Counted from the stretch's first letter, positions 1 through 8,686 are shown. The stretch is 64,000 nucleotides of DNA from Pseudobdellovibrionaceae bacterium (GCA_020635075.1 JACKAM010000004.1:434001-498000), one strand, 5' to 3'. The notes: generated by a model from the letters alone, not told the origin. Made by a program: numbers and translations.

Positions 1-48
1 CCCTGTTCTCATTTTGATAAACTGAAAGTCGGTAAGGTGGGAATTTGA
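1..48 (+). CDS. C-terminal tail of an upstream gene (possibly flhG-like), partial
   Basis: Frame 1 is open from the window edge and reads PCSHFDKLKVGKVGI before TGA at 46-48. The stop shares its last base with the fliA ATG (TGATG), the arrangement of translationally coupled genes. In flagellated bacteria the gene directly before fliA is often the MinD-like ATPase flhG; that identity rests only on synteny, because fifteen residues are too few to recognise a family. The AAGGTGG Shine-Dalgarno of fliA lies inside this frame. Confidence 0.5.
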   Translation, partial: PCSHFDKLKVGKVGI

Positions 49-839
49 TGGCTAATAACAATAATAATTCCTTGTTACAGAAATATAAAGAGGAACCGAG
101 CAAACTTACGCCTCAGCAGAAAGACAAGCTGATCATGGAGTATGCTCCCCTCATTAAGTTTATCGCTCAGAAGATCGCGATCCGGCTTCCTTCGAATATT
201 GAGCTTGATGACCTCATTTCCAGTGGAGTGATTGGTCTCATGGACGCGATTGAAAAGTATGATCCAACTCGGGACAACAAGTTTAAGACCTACGCAGAAT
301 TCCGTATTAGAGGATCTATCTTGGATGAGCTTCGTGCCCAGGACTGGGTTCCCCGTTCGGTGCGCGATAAGGCTAAAATGTTGGATCGCACCTTGATCCA
401 AATGGAAGCCGAGCTTGGTCGCTCCGCCACCGATGAAGAAGTGGCTGAGCAGCTGGGAATGTCGATGGATGAGTTCTACGATCTCGTCAATCAGGTGCGC
501 CCGGTTTCCGTGCTCTCTATTGATGATGCAGCCACATTTAGTAATGTGGACAAAAAGTCGATTTTGAGTCTGCTTGAAGGGTGTAAACTCAATAACCCCT
601 ACACGCAGTTAAACATTAAATCGGTTAAAGAGGTGGTAACCAAGGCCATTGAGGACCTGCCCGAAAGGCAGCGTCTGGTGTTGTCGCTTTACTACTACGA
701 GGACCTCAATCTTAAGGAGATTGGGATGATCCTTCGCGTGACCGAGAGCCGTGTTTCTCAGCTTCATGCTCAGGCGATTGCCCGTTTGCGGGCTAAGCTT
801 GCCCAGCACTTTGAAGATCAGGAGCTAGAAGCGGGATAA
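48..839 (+). CDS. fliA: RNA polymerase sigma-28 factor FliA (flagellar/motility sigma)
   Basis: A 263-residue sigma-70 family protein of the FliA/WhiG type, the usual length for the family. Region 2 is clear at about residues 30-110 (YAPLIKFIAQKIAIRLP, then DLISSGVIGLMDAIEKYDP and FKTYAEFRIRGSILDELRAQDWVPRSVR). Region 3 follows, then region 4 near the C-terminus (LPERQRLVLSLYYYEDLNLKEIG, ending in an HTH with TESRVSQLHAQAI). It would direct RNA polymerase to late flagellar, chemotaxis and co-regulated envelope genes. The start is ATG 48 rather than the in-frame TTG at 45, because AAGGTGG at 34-40 is ideally spaced for it. A strong terminator follows. Candidate target promoters occur elsewhere in this window. 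Confidence 0.95.
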   Translation: MANNNNNSLLQKYKEEPSKLTPQQKDKLIMEYAPLIKFIAQKIAIRLPSNIELDDLISSGVIGLMDAIEKYDPTRDNKFKTYAEFRIRGSILDELRAQDWVPRSVRDKAKMLDRTLIQMEAELGRSATDEEVAEQLGMSMDEFYDLVNQVRPVSVLSIDDAATFSNVDKKSILSLLEGCKLNNPYTQLNIKSVKEVVTKAIEDLPERQRLVLSLYYYEDLNLKEIGMILRVTESRVSQLHAQAIARLRAKLAQHFEDQELEAG

Positions 840-860
840 TATGAAGTTTGGTATCAGGAC

Positions 861-894
861 AAAAAAGCCGACTGAGAAATCAGTCGGCTTTTTT
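861..894 (+). terminator. Rho-independent terminator after fliA (bidirectional)
   Basis: GCCGACTGA, loop GAAA, TCAGTCGGC, flanked by A6 on the left and T7 on the right, so it can stop transcription from both sides. It separates fliA from the convergent gene ending at 917. Confidence 0.95.
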
Positions 895-916
895 TATTTC
901 CAGCTGTCTGCGACTA

Positions 917-1396
917 TTACTGGATTTCCCAACGGTACTCAATCAAAGCCTCAAGGCCATCAAGAAGAGTCTTGATGGGCTCTGCCTTCCAGAGGTTGTC
1001 CGCATTTGGCAGCACCCACTCGTGGCAGCTGGCCCAACGATAGAACTGAAGCTCAGTGCCATCGGCCTTCACCATCTTGTAGGACTTTGAAGGCGCATCC
1101 AAACACTTGGGTTGATCTTCTTCCCAGTCCTTTAGAACCTCGGGAGTCACATCAGCGATGCGTAGCTTTAGAGACTTAAGTGCTGCAGGGCTCAGCGTGG
1201 CCAGATCATGGAACTCAACTTTATTTTCCATAACGTAGCGGATTTCGGCAACCGAAGTTCCGTCGTCCATAATAGAGATCTTGGAGTTAACAGGATTTGG
1301 CGAAAAACCAGCCCAGAACTCCTTTTGTGCGATCACTGAACTAGCAAAGGCACTGGATGAAACGAGTAACGTTAAAGCAATCATCAATTTTTTCAT
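917..1396 (-). CDS. Small secreted protein, unknown function
   Basis: A 159-residue protein starting MKKLMIALTLLVSSSAFA, a typical Sec signal peptide cleaved near residue 18-20. The mature part is soluble, with two cysteines (about residues 99 and 119) that could form a disulphide, and a conserved-looking C-terminal segment rich in W and Y. I do not recognise the family. The start at 1396 is set by the signal peptide and by GGGGG seven bases upstream; an in-frame ATG 24 codons earlier has no such support. It follows the gene ending at 1469 on the same strand, with the same CTAGGGGG-type leader, and is probably co-transcribed with it. Confidence 0.75.
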   Translation of the reverse strand: MKKLMIALTLLVSSSAFASSVIAQKEFWAGFSPNPVNSKISIMDDGTSVAEIRYVMENKVEFHDLATLSPAALKSLKLRIADVTPEVLKDWEEDQPKCLDAPSKSYKMVKADGTELQFYRWASCHEWVLPNADNLWKAEPIKTLLDGLEALIEYRWEIQ

Positions 1397-1468
1397 GTTA
1401 TTTCCCCCTAGATATTTTTGCTGGGCCATCCCAGTGGACGTCAGCCCAGTTGTATGCAGTAAATTCAA

Positions 1469-1918
1469 TTAGAAGCGGCTTGGATTTCCAAAGAGAACCT
1501 GCTTTTGACCTTCAGGTGACTCGATGGTCACGAGGATCTGAGCAGGAGGAAGATCGCGGCAAATGCGGGTGCGATGGTCAATCACAGTAAGCTTTTCCAT
1601 TCCACTTTCGGTAATGCGTGAGGCCTCGTAGTGACCAGAACCGCATGAAACACTCTTCAGCTGCAGGTGATAAATGCGCTCATTCGGAAATACATAGATT
1701 TCACAGAATCCAGCCACGCCATTTTCCAACAGAGCAAAGGGGCCGATCATCTCGCCCTTGTCCAGGGTCAACTGGGTGTAGACGTCGCAATTGGGATTGG
1801 GCACTTCTCCCTTTGTGCGGAGAGTCCAAACTCCGGATTCAAGATTATGCATCATAGGTGTCAGAGCGTTGGCTCCAAGACTGGCAACAGCAAGCAAACA
1901 AAGTACTAACTTCTTCAT
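1469..1918 (-). CDS. Small secreted protein, unknown function
   Basis: A 149-residue protein with signal peptide MKKLVLCLLAVASLGANA. The mature domain contains four cysteines (NCDVY, FCEIYVF, SVSCGSG, RICRDLP), spaced as if for two disulphides, suggesting a periplasmic or extracellular fold. No family is recognised. The start at 1918 is preceded by CTAGGGGGGAAACC, almost identical to the leader of the next gene downstream on this strand (start 1396), so the pair looks like an operon of two small exported proteins. The 165 bases upstream (1919-2083) hold the probable promoter; no clear boxes were found. Confidence 0.75.
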   Translation of the reverse strand: MKKLVLCLLAVASLGANALTPMMHNLESGVWTLRTKGEVPNPNCDVYTQLTLDKGEMIGPFALLENGVAGFCEIYVFPNERIYHLQLKSVSCGSGHYEASRITESGMEKLTVIDHRTRICRDLPPAQILVTIESPEGQKQVLFGNPSRF

Positions 1919-2083
1919 GGTTTCCCCCCTAGAATTTTGATTCTTTTCCGGCAAAGCGCCGCAACGGGGCCAACATAGGGGAAAGCCTTGTGGTCGTAAA
2001 ATTATTAGCTGTGAATGGAATTTATCAAGTTCACTGATGGGCGTCCGGGCCCAAAGGGGAACCGTTTCGGTAATATTTTCTAA

Positions 2084-3361
2084 TTAAGGTGAAGATTCTG
2101 TAGGGTCGGCAATGCCATTTTCCAGCAAAGTCTTGCGGATTTTGGCCAGAAGCCGTGCCTCCATTTGGCGCACGGCTTCTCTTGTCACACTCCAGCCCTC
2201 CCCAATCTCCTGCAATGTCATGGGGTTATCAGCAAGGAGACGGTTCTCTAATATATAAGTCTCTTTATCAGTGAGATTGGGCCGCAATTGATCAAGGGCG
2301 GCATTAAGCAGTCCCAAGTGCTCCTTAAGATCAATCATGGCGTCCAGCTCATTGGCCGACGAGTCATCTGACTGCAAATCCATCAGCCGCGATCCTTCTT
2401 CAGGTCCCAGGGGTTGATTGAGACTGACATCTCGACCAGAAAGGCGGTTATGCATATCTGCCACCTCCTGTTCGGGAATTCCCAAGCGACCGCTCAACTG
2501 TTTGATTCCAGCTTCTTCTCCCAGGCGTTCCAACTCCTGTTTTTCCTTTTGAAGCTGGTAGAACAGCTTGCGTTGGTTCTGCGTGGTCCCGATGCGCACT
2601 AAAGAATATTGGCGCATCAGATATTCCTGGATGTACCCGCGTATCCACCAAACCGCATAAGTGATAAGTTTCACACCCTTGTAGGGATTAAACTCCTTCA
2701 CCGCATGCATAAGACCCACATTTCCTTCTTGGATAAGATCAATCAAGCGGGCGCCAAACTTAGAGTATTCGGCCGCAACTTTGACCACGAAACGCAGATT
2801 TGATGTTACCAGCACTTCAGCCAGACGAGGGTCTTTGGTTTCATAGTAGCGTTTGGCCACTTCTTCTTCCTGTTCTCGGGTGAGCATGGGATAGCGGCTG
2901 ACTTCGGCCATATAGCGGGCCACTGGGTCGGTCAGCGATAGGGCTTGTCCTCCGGTTGGGACCAGTGACTTTCCTGGGTCCTCTGTCTCTGGAATGTCTA
3001 GGTCGTATTCCTGGGCCAGAGCCTCCCGGTCATCAATGTAGGCGTCTTCTTCCTCAAACTCTTGTTCATCCTGATGGCGGGAGCGATCGTCGACGATCTC
3101 AGGTGTGAGCACTTGGGCTCTGGATTCCTCAGCGCGGAGCGAGATCTTTTTTCCTCTTTTTGGGGCTGCGGTTTTACGGGTTTTCTTAGTGATCTTTTTC
3201 GTGGATTTTGATTTTTTGGCCGAGGATTTATTTTTGCCAACAGACGCGGGTCTTTTGGCGGTCTTTTTGGACTTGGATTTTTTTCGGCTGGCTTTGGTTT
3301 GCGTGACTTTCTTGCCCTTCGTTTTCCCTTTGGCCGCCTTCTTCTTGGCCTTCTTTGCCAT
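2084..3361 (-). CDS. Sigma-70 family factor, RpoH-like, with lysine-rich N-terminal tail
   Basis: A 425-residue sigma factor. Residues 1-75 are almost only K, A, S, T, R and G (repeats of KK/AK/SKK), like a histone H1 tail, and are followed by an acidic linker (about 85-110). The sigma domains start near residue 145: region 1.2/2.1 (ARYMAEVSRYPMLTREQEEE), region 2.2-2.4 (LIDLIQEGNVGLMHAVKEF, YAVWWIRGYIQEYLMRQYSL), region 3, and region 4 (LTDKETYILENRLL, then TLQEIGEGWSVTREAVRQME). The RIGTTQNQRKLFYQL segment is characteristic of the RpoH (sigma-32) group. It probably directs a stress or general alternative regulon. GGGGA precedes ATG 3361. It lies 11 bases after the gene ending at 3373 and is probably co-transcribed with it. 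Confidence 0.85.
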   Translation of the reverse strand: MAKKAKKKAAKGKTKGKKVTQTKASRKKSKSKKTAKRPASVGKNKSSAKKSKSTKKITKKTRKTAAPKRGKKISLRAEESRAQVLTPEIVDDRSRHQDEQEFEEEDAYIDDREALAQEYDLDIPETEDPGKSLVPTGGQALSLTDPVARYMAEVSRYPMLTREQEEEVAKRYYETKDPRLAEVLVTSNLRFVVKVAAEYSKFGARLIDLIQEGNVGLMHAVKEFNPYKGVKLITYAVWWIRGYIQEYLMRQYSLVRIGTTQNQRKLFYQLQKEKQELERLGEEAGIKQLSGRLGIPEQEVADMHNRLSGRDVSLNQPLGPEEGSRLMDLQSDDSSANELDAMIDLKEHLGLLNAALDQLRPNLTDKETYILENRLLADNPMTLQEIGEGWSVTREAVRQMEARLLAKIRKTLLENGIADPTESSP

Positions 3362-3372
3362 AGTCCCCGTTA

Positions 3373-3678
3373 TCAGGTCAGAGCCCGATCCAGTTTGCGT
3401 TGCAAAGTTTTTTGAACAATGCCTTTAGCTAACGACAGGGCCAGGGGGAGTTCGACCGTGATCTGTACGTTAGACCCCGGATTTCCCTCAGAAATGGCCA
3501 TTGAGGCTTTGAAATGCTTGCCCGTAGCCAGGCCACTCAGCTTGGACTCATCAAACTCACATTTGTATTGGGCATCAAGCTTGTGGAGCTCTTGATCCTC
3601 CTCCAGAATCTTGCGGACTCGGTCGAAGGCTTCCTTGGAACTCACTGTGGATTGGCAACTGACTGTAACTTTAGGCAT
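3373..3678 (-). CDS. Polyhydroxyalkanoic acid system family protein
   Basis: A 101-residue protein starting MPKVTVSCQSTVSSKEAFDRV and ending LAKGIVQKTLQRKLDRALT. The order (short basic strand, helix, central beta strands, a PLALSLAKG turn and a C-terminal amphipathic helix) matches the small granule-region family (PHA_gran_rgn). Members sit near polyhydroxyalkanoate genes in some bacteria; no such genes are seen here. The start is uncertain: ATG 3678 fits the family length but has a weak ribosome site, and an in-frame ATG at 3771 would add 31 residues. It probably forms an operon with the RpoH-like sigma gene 11 bases downstream. Confidence 0.6.
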   Translation of the reverse strand: MPKVTVSCQSTVSSKEAFDRVRKILEEDQELHKLDAQYKCEFDESKLSGLATGKHFKASMAISEGNPGSNVQITVELPLALSLAKGIVQKTLQRKLDRALT

Positions 3679-3840
3679 GGGACCGAAGATAGTCCCATCC
3701 GGGCCAGCTGTCCATTCTTTCCCTGCCGCATGCAGAATTTGGTTCGAAATTGGCACCAGGTGGGAAGGCATTGGTGGACGAGGGTCATAAAAGTCCCTAA
3801 AGGCCCCCCTAAAATTAGTTCATGCGGGAGGGGCTGATCG

Positions 3841-3927
3841 ATGGATTCTTCGACCGAGTGGACCGGGAAGAGGCTCTCGCTCTTGATCGGACCTTGTGAT
3901 CGTGAGAGATTGGGTGAAGTTTTTTAA
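3841..3927 (+). CDS. Possible 28-codon leader ORF upstream of aspS
   Basis: ATG 3841 is preceded by GGGAGGGG at 3826-3833 and opens a 28-codon frame starting MDSSTEWTG. Its stop, TAA at 3925-3927, overlaps the AAGGAG ribosome site of aspS. Aspartate codons fall at positions 2 and 20. The geometry suits translational coupling or a leader peptide, but it could be chance; no codon or homology support is available. Confidence 0.3.
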   Translation: MDSSTEWTGKRLSLLIGPCDRERLGEVF

Positions 3928-3937
3928 GGAGTCTCCA

Positions 3938-5752
3938 GTGAAATTTGTCAGCGAGCATAAGCGCACCCATCGATGTGGTGAGCTGCGAAAAGAGCATGTG
4001 GGTCAGGAAGTCATTCTCATGGGCTGGGTGGACACCCGCCGCGACCACGGAGGTCTGGTGTTCGTCGATCTGCGCGATCGGGCAGGGCTGGTCCAGGTGG
4101 TCCTAAATCCGAGTTTGAATGAGACAGCTCAGGCCAAAGATTTGCGCAATGAATATGTGGTCGCCCTCAAAGGAGTGGTGAGAGCTCGTCCTGACGGAAT
4201 GGTAAATAAAAAGATTGCCACTGGAGAGGTGGAAGTAGAAGCCCAGATTTGTCAGATTTTGTCTGAAGCTGCCACGCCCCCAATTCACATTGGCGACAGC
4301 AAGGTGTCAGAGAACTTGCGACTTAAGTATCGCTATTTGGAGTTGCGTTCTTCTCAGTTGCAAAGTCATCTGATTGTGCGCCATCAGGTCGCGCACCTGG
4401 TGCGGAACTTTTTGTCGGACAATGGTTTTTTGGAAGTGGAGACCCCCATACTTTATAAGAGCACTCCCGAGGGGGCTCGGGACTACCTGGTGCCTTCACG
4501 TGTTCACTTGGGCCATTTTTATGCTCTTCCTCAGAGTCCTCAGACTCTGAAGCAACTTCTCATGGTTGGCGGCATGGATCGGTATTTTCAGATTGCCCGA
4601 TGTTTCCGCGATGAGGACCTGCGGGCCGACCGCCAGCCTGAGTTTTCGCAAATTGATATCGAAATGAGTTTTGTCGATGTGGATGATTTGTTGGAACTTA
4701 ACGAATCATTGGCGCGAAAACTTTGGCAGGAGATTAAGGGCAAAGATATAGGCCCGATTCCGCGGATGACCTACGTTGAAGTGATGAATCGCTTTGGCAG
4801 CGACAAGCCGGACTTGCGTAATCCTTTGGAACTCAAAGATTTGGCTGATCTTGCAAAGGGGTGCGGATTCAAGGTGTTTGAAGACGCTTTGGCTCGTGGT
4901 GGAGCGGTACGTGCCTTGGCCGTGCCAAAAGCGGGATCTTTTAGTCGCGGACAAATTGATAAGCTGACGGACATGGCCAAGCAATACGGGGCAAAAGGTC
5001 TGGTTTGGATCAAGGCAGACGAAGGCGGTGGCCTGACTTCTTCAGTTGCCAAGTTTTTGAGCGCCGATCTTCTTGAAGATATGTTTGTACGTGCGGGCGG
5101 AGAAAAAGGCGGCGCAGTATTTGTTGTGGCCGACGACTTTGAGGTTTCCTGTCATGCGCTGGCGGCATTACGTGATCATCTGGGTCACCAATTGGGTTTA
5201 GTGGATTTAACCAGCGACAGTTTTTTGTGGGTTATTGACTTTCCGTTGTTGGAATTTGATCCCAATGAAAAGCGCTGGGTGGCTCGCCATCATCCGTTCA
5301 CAGCTCCGAAGGATGAATTCCTCCAGACTCTCCATCAGGAAAATGAACAAGAATATGCGGGACTTCTTGCCAAGGCTTACGACTTTGTCTGCAATGGTCA
5401 CGAAATCGCTGGTGGTAGTATCAGGATCCACAATCAGCAAGTGCAAAAGGCTTTGTTTAAGGCGCTTGGCTTAAGTGAAGAGGAAGTTCATCATAAGTTT
5501 GGCTTCTTTATTGAGGCGCTGTCGTATGGCACTCCTCCTCATGGCGGTATTGCTTGGGGCATGGATCGACTGATTATGATTTTGTGCGACACCGATGCCA
5601 TCCGCGATGTGATTGCCTTTCCCAAAACGGCAAAGGCCACTTGTCTTATGTCGGATGCGCCAAGTACCGTGGGTCGCGATCAGCTTATTGAGCTGGGTAT
5701 TCGTCTGGGTAGTGCCGCTGAAAAGAGCATCACCGAAGGTAAGGGTTCCTGA
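3938..5752 (+). CDS. aspS: Aspartyl-tRNA synthetase
   Basis: A 604-residue class II synthetase of the bacterial type, normal length. An N-terminal OB-fold anticodon-binding domain begins with THRCGELR and WVDTRRDHGGLVFVDLRDR. The catalytic core carries motif 2 (RYFQIARCFRDEDLRADRQP, then EFSQIDIEMSF), a bacterial GAD insertion domain (about 290-420), and motif 3 (GIAWGMDRLIMIL). It charges tRNA-Asp (or also tRNA-Asn if non-discriminating; not decidable here). The start is GTG 3938, because AAGGAG at 3926-3931 is correctly spaced and the family begins close to THRCGEL; the longer in-frame GTG at 3896 lacks a ribosome site. A perfect hairpin contains the stop codon. Confidence 0.97.
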   Translation: MKFVSEHKRTHRCGELRKEHVGQEVILMGWVDTRRDHGGLVFVDLRDRAGLVQVVLNPSLNETAQAKDLRNEYVVALKGVVRARPDGMVNKKIATGEVEVEAQICQILSEAATPPIHIGDSKVSENLRLKYRYLELRSSQLQSHLIVRHQVAHLVRNFLSDNGFLEVETPILYKSTPEGARDYLVPSRVHLGHFYALPQSPQTLKQLLMVGGMDRYFQIARCFRDEDLRADRQPEFSQIDIEMSFVDVDDLLELNESLARKLWQEIKGKDIGPIPRMTYVEVMNRFGSDKPDLRNPLELKDLADLAKGCGFKVFEDALARGGAVRALAVPKAGSFSRGQIDKLTDMAKQYGAKGLVWIKADEGGGLTSSVAKFLSADLLEDMFVRAGGEKGGAVFVVADDFEVSCHALAALRDHLGHQLGLVDLTSDSFLWVIDFPLLEFDPNEKRWVARHHPFTAPKDEFLQTLHQENEQEYAGLLAKAYDFVCNGHEIAGGSIRIHNQQVQKALFKALGLSEEEVHHKFGFFIEALSYGTPPHGGIAWGMDRLIMILCDTDAIRDVIAFPKTAKATCLMSDAPSTVGRDQLIELGIRLGSAAEKSITEGKGS

Positions 5753-5763
5753 GGAACCCTTAC
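5739..5763 (+). terminator. Hairpin enclosing the aspS stop codon
   Basis: GTAAGGGTTCC and GGAACCCTTAC form a perfect 11-bp stem, with the TGA stop as its three-base loop. No T-run follows (CTTAAGTC), so it is not a classical terminator; it may protect the 3' end or pause polymerase. Confidence 0.45.
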
Positions 5764-5878
5764 TTAAGTCGAGTCGTGTAGCAGAATTAGACGATCGGAC
5801 CGTTTGGTAAAGCCTCCCGTGACCGATAAGAAAGGTGAGAGCATGAGGTTCTCACCAAGCCGCACATGGAGGTGTGGA

Positions 5879-6298
5879 ATGCAAAAGATCAGTGGGATTC
5901 TTCCCAATACACCCCGAATTGCTGCTGTTGATATGAGGGACGGCCACGCTGCCCGCCCAGGGGGACCGACGTTTGGTCGGCCAGAGGGGTCATCGGGAGC
6001 GAGTCGTCGGGATACCTCGGTCACCACAGCTCAGTTGGCAGCTCAAAAGCATGCTGAAGTCATGAGTGGGCGTTCCAAGGTTCAGCAGGAAGCTGAGATC
6101 GTTCGTCGCCTCTCGGATGGCTTTTTTATGCGTCGGATGAGTCCGGAGCCCGACCAGCGCTATGATCTCGGTCTGAGTGAGCCCATGGAACCTGTTGTAA
6201 GCCCCTCGGGTCAAACTCTCTACCAGGATCCAGAATCCGGTGAAATGGTCGAAGGCGATGTTATGCCTCCGGGTAGCTATCTGAACGTCAGTGCTTAA
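5879..6298 (+). CDS. Small cytoplasmic protein, unknown function
   Basis: A 139-residue protein beginning MQKISGILPNTPRIAAVDM, followed by a Pro/Gly-rich disordered stretch (ARPGGPTFGRPEGSSGASRR), a helical central part (TTAQLAAQKHAEVMSG) and an acidic C-terminus with YLNVSA at the end. There is no signal peptide or membrane segment. I recognise no family. ATG 5879 is chosen because GGAGGT at 5868-5873 is ideally spaced; an in-frame start at 5804 lacks support. It ends 4 bases into the convergent ATPase gene at 6295. Confidence 0.65.
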   Translation: MQKISGILPNTPRIAAVDMRDGHAARPGGPTFGRPEGSSGASRRDTSVTTAQLAAQKHAEVMSGRSKVQQEAEIVRRLSDGFFMRRMSPEPDQRYDLGLSEPMEPVVSPSGQTLYQDPESGEMVEGDVMPPGSYLNVSA

Positions 6299-7401
6299 AA
6301 CTCCCGGTCGAGCAGAAACCCACAGGACTCCAGAGATGCTAAACGAAAGGCGCCAGCAAACTGGCGCTTTTCTGCGTTTCGTCCTGTCAAAATGACATAA
6401 TCTATTCCATGAAAAATCAATCGACGAATAGTCTCCACCTGCCATTGTGGGGCCCCGAGTTGGATGAGGATTTCCAAACGAAGGAGAGCCTCGATGGCAC
6501 TATCGGCGTGTAGGGTGGCCATTCCTCCTTTGTGGCCCGTGGACAGGGCGAGCACCAGGTCTTTGGCTTCAGGACCTCTGACTTCCCCGAGGATGATGCG
6601 GTCCGGGCGCATTCGCAGAGACTGACGAATGAGATCGCTGAGATCATAGACAGGGTATTCGCTGCGCAGATCCTGACGGGTCAATAGGCGCAGGGAGATT
6701 GAGTTTGGAATGGAGATTTCAGGAGTGTCTTCCAAGATGAGAGCCCGGCAGTGACCTGGAATTTCTCGCAGGCAGGCACTCAAAATTGAAGTTTTGCCAC
6801 TACCAGTAGATCCGGCAAACACCAGAGTCTTTTGTTGTTGGACGAGCTCGCGCAGCTTGTGAGCGGTGTCTGCCTCGCACCAGCCGACGCGTTGGAGTTC
6901 ATCCACGCTCCAGGGGTTACTGGGGTGTTTGCGTAGGCTCAGGCATGGGGCATCGGAGGTAAGTGGTGGGCCGATAGCATGAAGACGCAGTCCTCGCCAG
7001 AATCCGTCGACAGAGGGCTGAGCCAAGTCAATGTGAACCCCTGCCTCCTGGAAGATCCGATTAACAAAATTTTTGTAGGTGGCAGGGGAATGAAACTGGT
7101 GTTCGGCCTTTTTTAGTCTCCCGTGTTCCTCAATCCAGATTTCCCTGGGGCCATTGATCAAGATTTCGCTGATGTTTTCCCTCTGCAAAAGGAATCCAAT
7201 TGGTCCATCACCACAGAACTCCTCGATCACTCGATTTAACTCTGCTTCAGCCAGGGAAGAGCTATGGGATCTTAAGATCTCTAAAATGTGCTGGCTACCG
7301 CCATGGCCTTGATCGTCCTCAATGGAACGCAGGTTAACTTGGGGAACGTGACCGATCTTTTCCTCGACGATTTCACATAGGTCAGAAATATCAGTCACCA
7401 T
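6295..7401 (-). CDS. CpaF/TadA-type secretion or pilus assembly ATPase
   Basis: A 368-residue type II/IV secretion ATPase. The N-terminal domain (about 45-180) includes ISEILINGPREIWIEE and the basic loop CLSLRKHPSNPWSVDEL. The ATPase core has Walker A GSTGSGKTS near residue 198, an Asp box (LILEDTPEI), Walker B ILGEVRGPEAKDLVLAL and the His box GGMATLHADSA. It would power assembly of the Flp-type fibre encoded nearby on the other side of the Met-rich gene. The start is placed at ATG 7401, giving an 11-base overlap with the secretin gene; the TTG at 7464 would overlap far more. Its 3' end overlaps the convergent gene by 4 bases. TadB/TadC platform genes are not adjacent. Confidence 0.85.
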   Translation of the reverse strand: MVTDISDLCEIVEEKIGHVPQVNLRSIEDDQGHGGSQHILEILRSHSSSLAEAELNRVIEEFCGDGPIGFLLQRENISEILINGPREIWIEEHGRLKKAEHQFHSPATYKNFVNRIFQEAGVHIDLAQPSVDGFWRGLRLHAIGPPLTSDAPCLSLRKHPSNPWSVDELQRVGWCEADTAHKLRELVQQQKTLVFAGSTGSGKTSILSACLREIPGHCRALILEDTPEISIPNSISLRLLTRQDLRSEYPVYDLSDLIRQSLRMRPDRIILGEVRGPEAKDLVLALSTGHKGGMATLHADSAIEALLRLEILIQLGAPQWQVETIRRLIFHGIDYVILTGRNAEKRQFAGAFRLASLESCGFLLDREF

Positions 7402-8686
7402 GGCCAGGTGGTCTTTCGATGAGAGACTTATCTTCAGTTGAGGTGACGATTTCAGGGGTAACAAATATCATCATTTCCGAACGATTTTCCAGGAATTCCT
7501 TGCTCGAAAACAAATAGCCCAGAATGGGTATGCGTGAGAGTCCGGGCCATCCTGAGGAGGACTCACCTTGTTCATTGCGAATCAACCCCCCAAGGGAAAT
7601 TGTCGACTTTTGTTTGAGGTTAAAATGGGTTTTGATTGAATGGGATTTGAAGGCAGGAAGACCGTCCGAGCTGAGCCCTGGGTCCGGGCTGGAGACTTCA
7701 ACCGAAAGGTCCACATCGAGATAACCACGATGGTCTGCGCGGGGGAGAACCTTAAGACTAACGCCGTATTTGTGCCAGCTCACCTGCCGGGACTTGTAAC
7801 GTGTTACGCGCAGGGGAATTTCCCCACCAGCCAGAAACTCCGCTGAATCCCCGCTTCTGGTGAGAAGACTGGGGCTGGCCAACACCTTGCCAACGCCACT
7901 TTGCTCCAGGGCGGACAATGTGACTTGCCAGTCGTCAGCCAAGCGAAATTGGGGAGTGAGGTGAGCAGCATAGCTACCGGGCCAGCTCAGTCCCAATTGT
8001 CGGGCCATTTGTCGACTGACTTCTGCGACTACAATCTGCACGCGAATCAGGGGACGAAGTGAAATTGTGTGTTCACTAAATTCGGCCTTAAGGCCCCAGG
8101 GATTCAGGAGAGAAGAAATCTGCCCCCTGCTTTTTTCCATTTCAATCGAATACCTAACCAGAACTTTTCCCTGGAGAGAGATGCTTGGGGTGTGAAGCCC
8201 ATCTTTTGTAAGTTCTCTTTTGAGTTGAGTCATGACCTGAGAAGTAATTTCTGGAGCTATGTGAGCCTCAAAGGTATAGCACCCGTTGTTGGAGTTGGTC
8301 ATCGCGGAAAGAGCGACCCAGTCACTCCATCTGAGAAGTTCTCCGCTCACCAGATGGCAGGGGTGCTGGGCATGAAAAATCAATCCTGGTCGATCTCTGA
8401 AATAGGCTAAGGCATCCTGAGCAAAAGTCTTCTGACTCCCCGTGGTTACGAGTACATCGAGTTTGGTGCCTCCAAAGCTGATTTGACTGGAGCCATAGGA
8501 TTTTCCCAATAGTTGCAAAGATGCTCCCTGGTCCTTTATCTGCACGGTTTTTCCAGAAGAGTTGTGTACCGAAGCACCAATGGGGGCATTGATTGTCGTG
8601 TACTCGCCTTTGTTGAGAAGCAAAGGCTCACCGGCCATGGCGGAAGAGATGAAACAAAGAACAAGGAAAATGAGGAGGTGGTTCAT
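7391..8686 (-). CDS. Tad-type outer membrane secretin (CpaC/RcpA-like)
   Basis: A 431-residue protein with signal peptide MNHLLIFLVLCFISSAMA. An N-terminal pilus/secretin-associated domain (KTVQIKDQGASLQLLGKSYG) precedes the secretin core from about residue 215. Secretin landmarks include KVLASPSLLTRSGDSAEFLAG, GGEIPLR, then GGLIRNEQGESSSGWPGLSRIPILGYLF and the end strand MMIFVTPEIV. It would form the gated outer-membrane ring through which the pilus or secreted substrate passes. It overlaps the ATPase gene by 11 bases, so the two are coupled. The start is set by the signal peptide; the ribosome site is weak. Confidence 0.85.
   Translation of the reverse strand: MNHLLIFLVLCFISSAMAGEPLLLNKGEYTTINAPIGASVHNSSGKTVQIKDQGASLQLLGKSYGSSQISFGGTKLDVLVTTGSQKTFAQDALAYFRDRPGLIFHAQHPCHLVSGELLRWSDWVALSAMTNSNNGCYTFEAHIAPEITSQVMTQLKRELTKDGLHTPSISLQGKVLVRYSIEMEKSRGQISSLLNPWGLKAEFSEHTISLRPLIRVQIVVAEVSRQMARQLGLSWPGSYAAHLTPQFRLADDWQVTLSALEQSGVGKVLASPSLLTRSGDSAEFLAGGEIPLRVTRYKSRQVSWHKYGVSLKVLPRADHRGYLDVDLSVEVSSPDPGLSSDGLPAFKSHSIKTHFNLKQKSTISLGGLIRNEQGESSSGWPGLSRIPILGYLFSSKEFLENRSEMMIFVTPEIVTSTEDKSLIERPPGHGD

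Noticed and set aside
5802..5829. FliA-type -10 (ACCGATAA) upstream of the gene at 5879
   Set aside because: No acceptable -35 at the spacing used by the two stronger sites.
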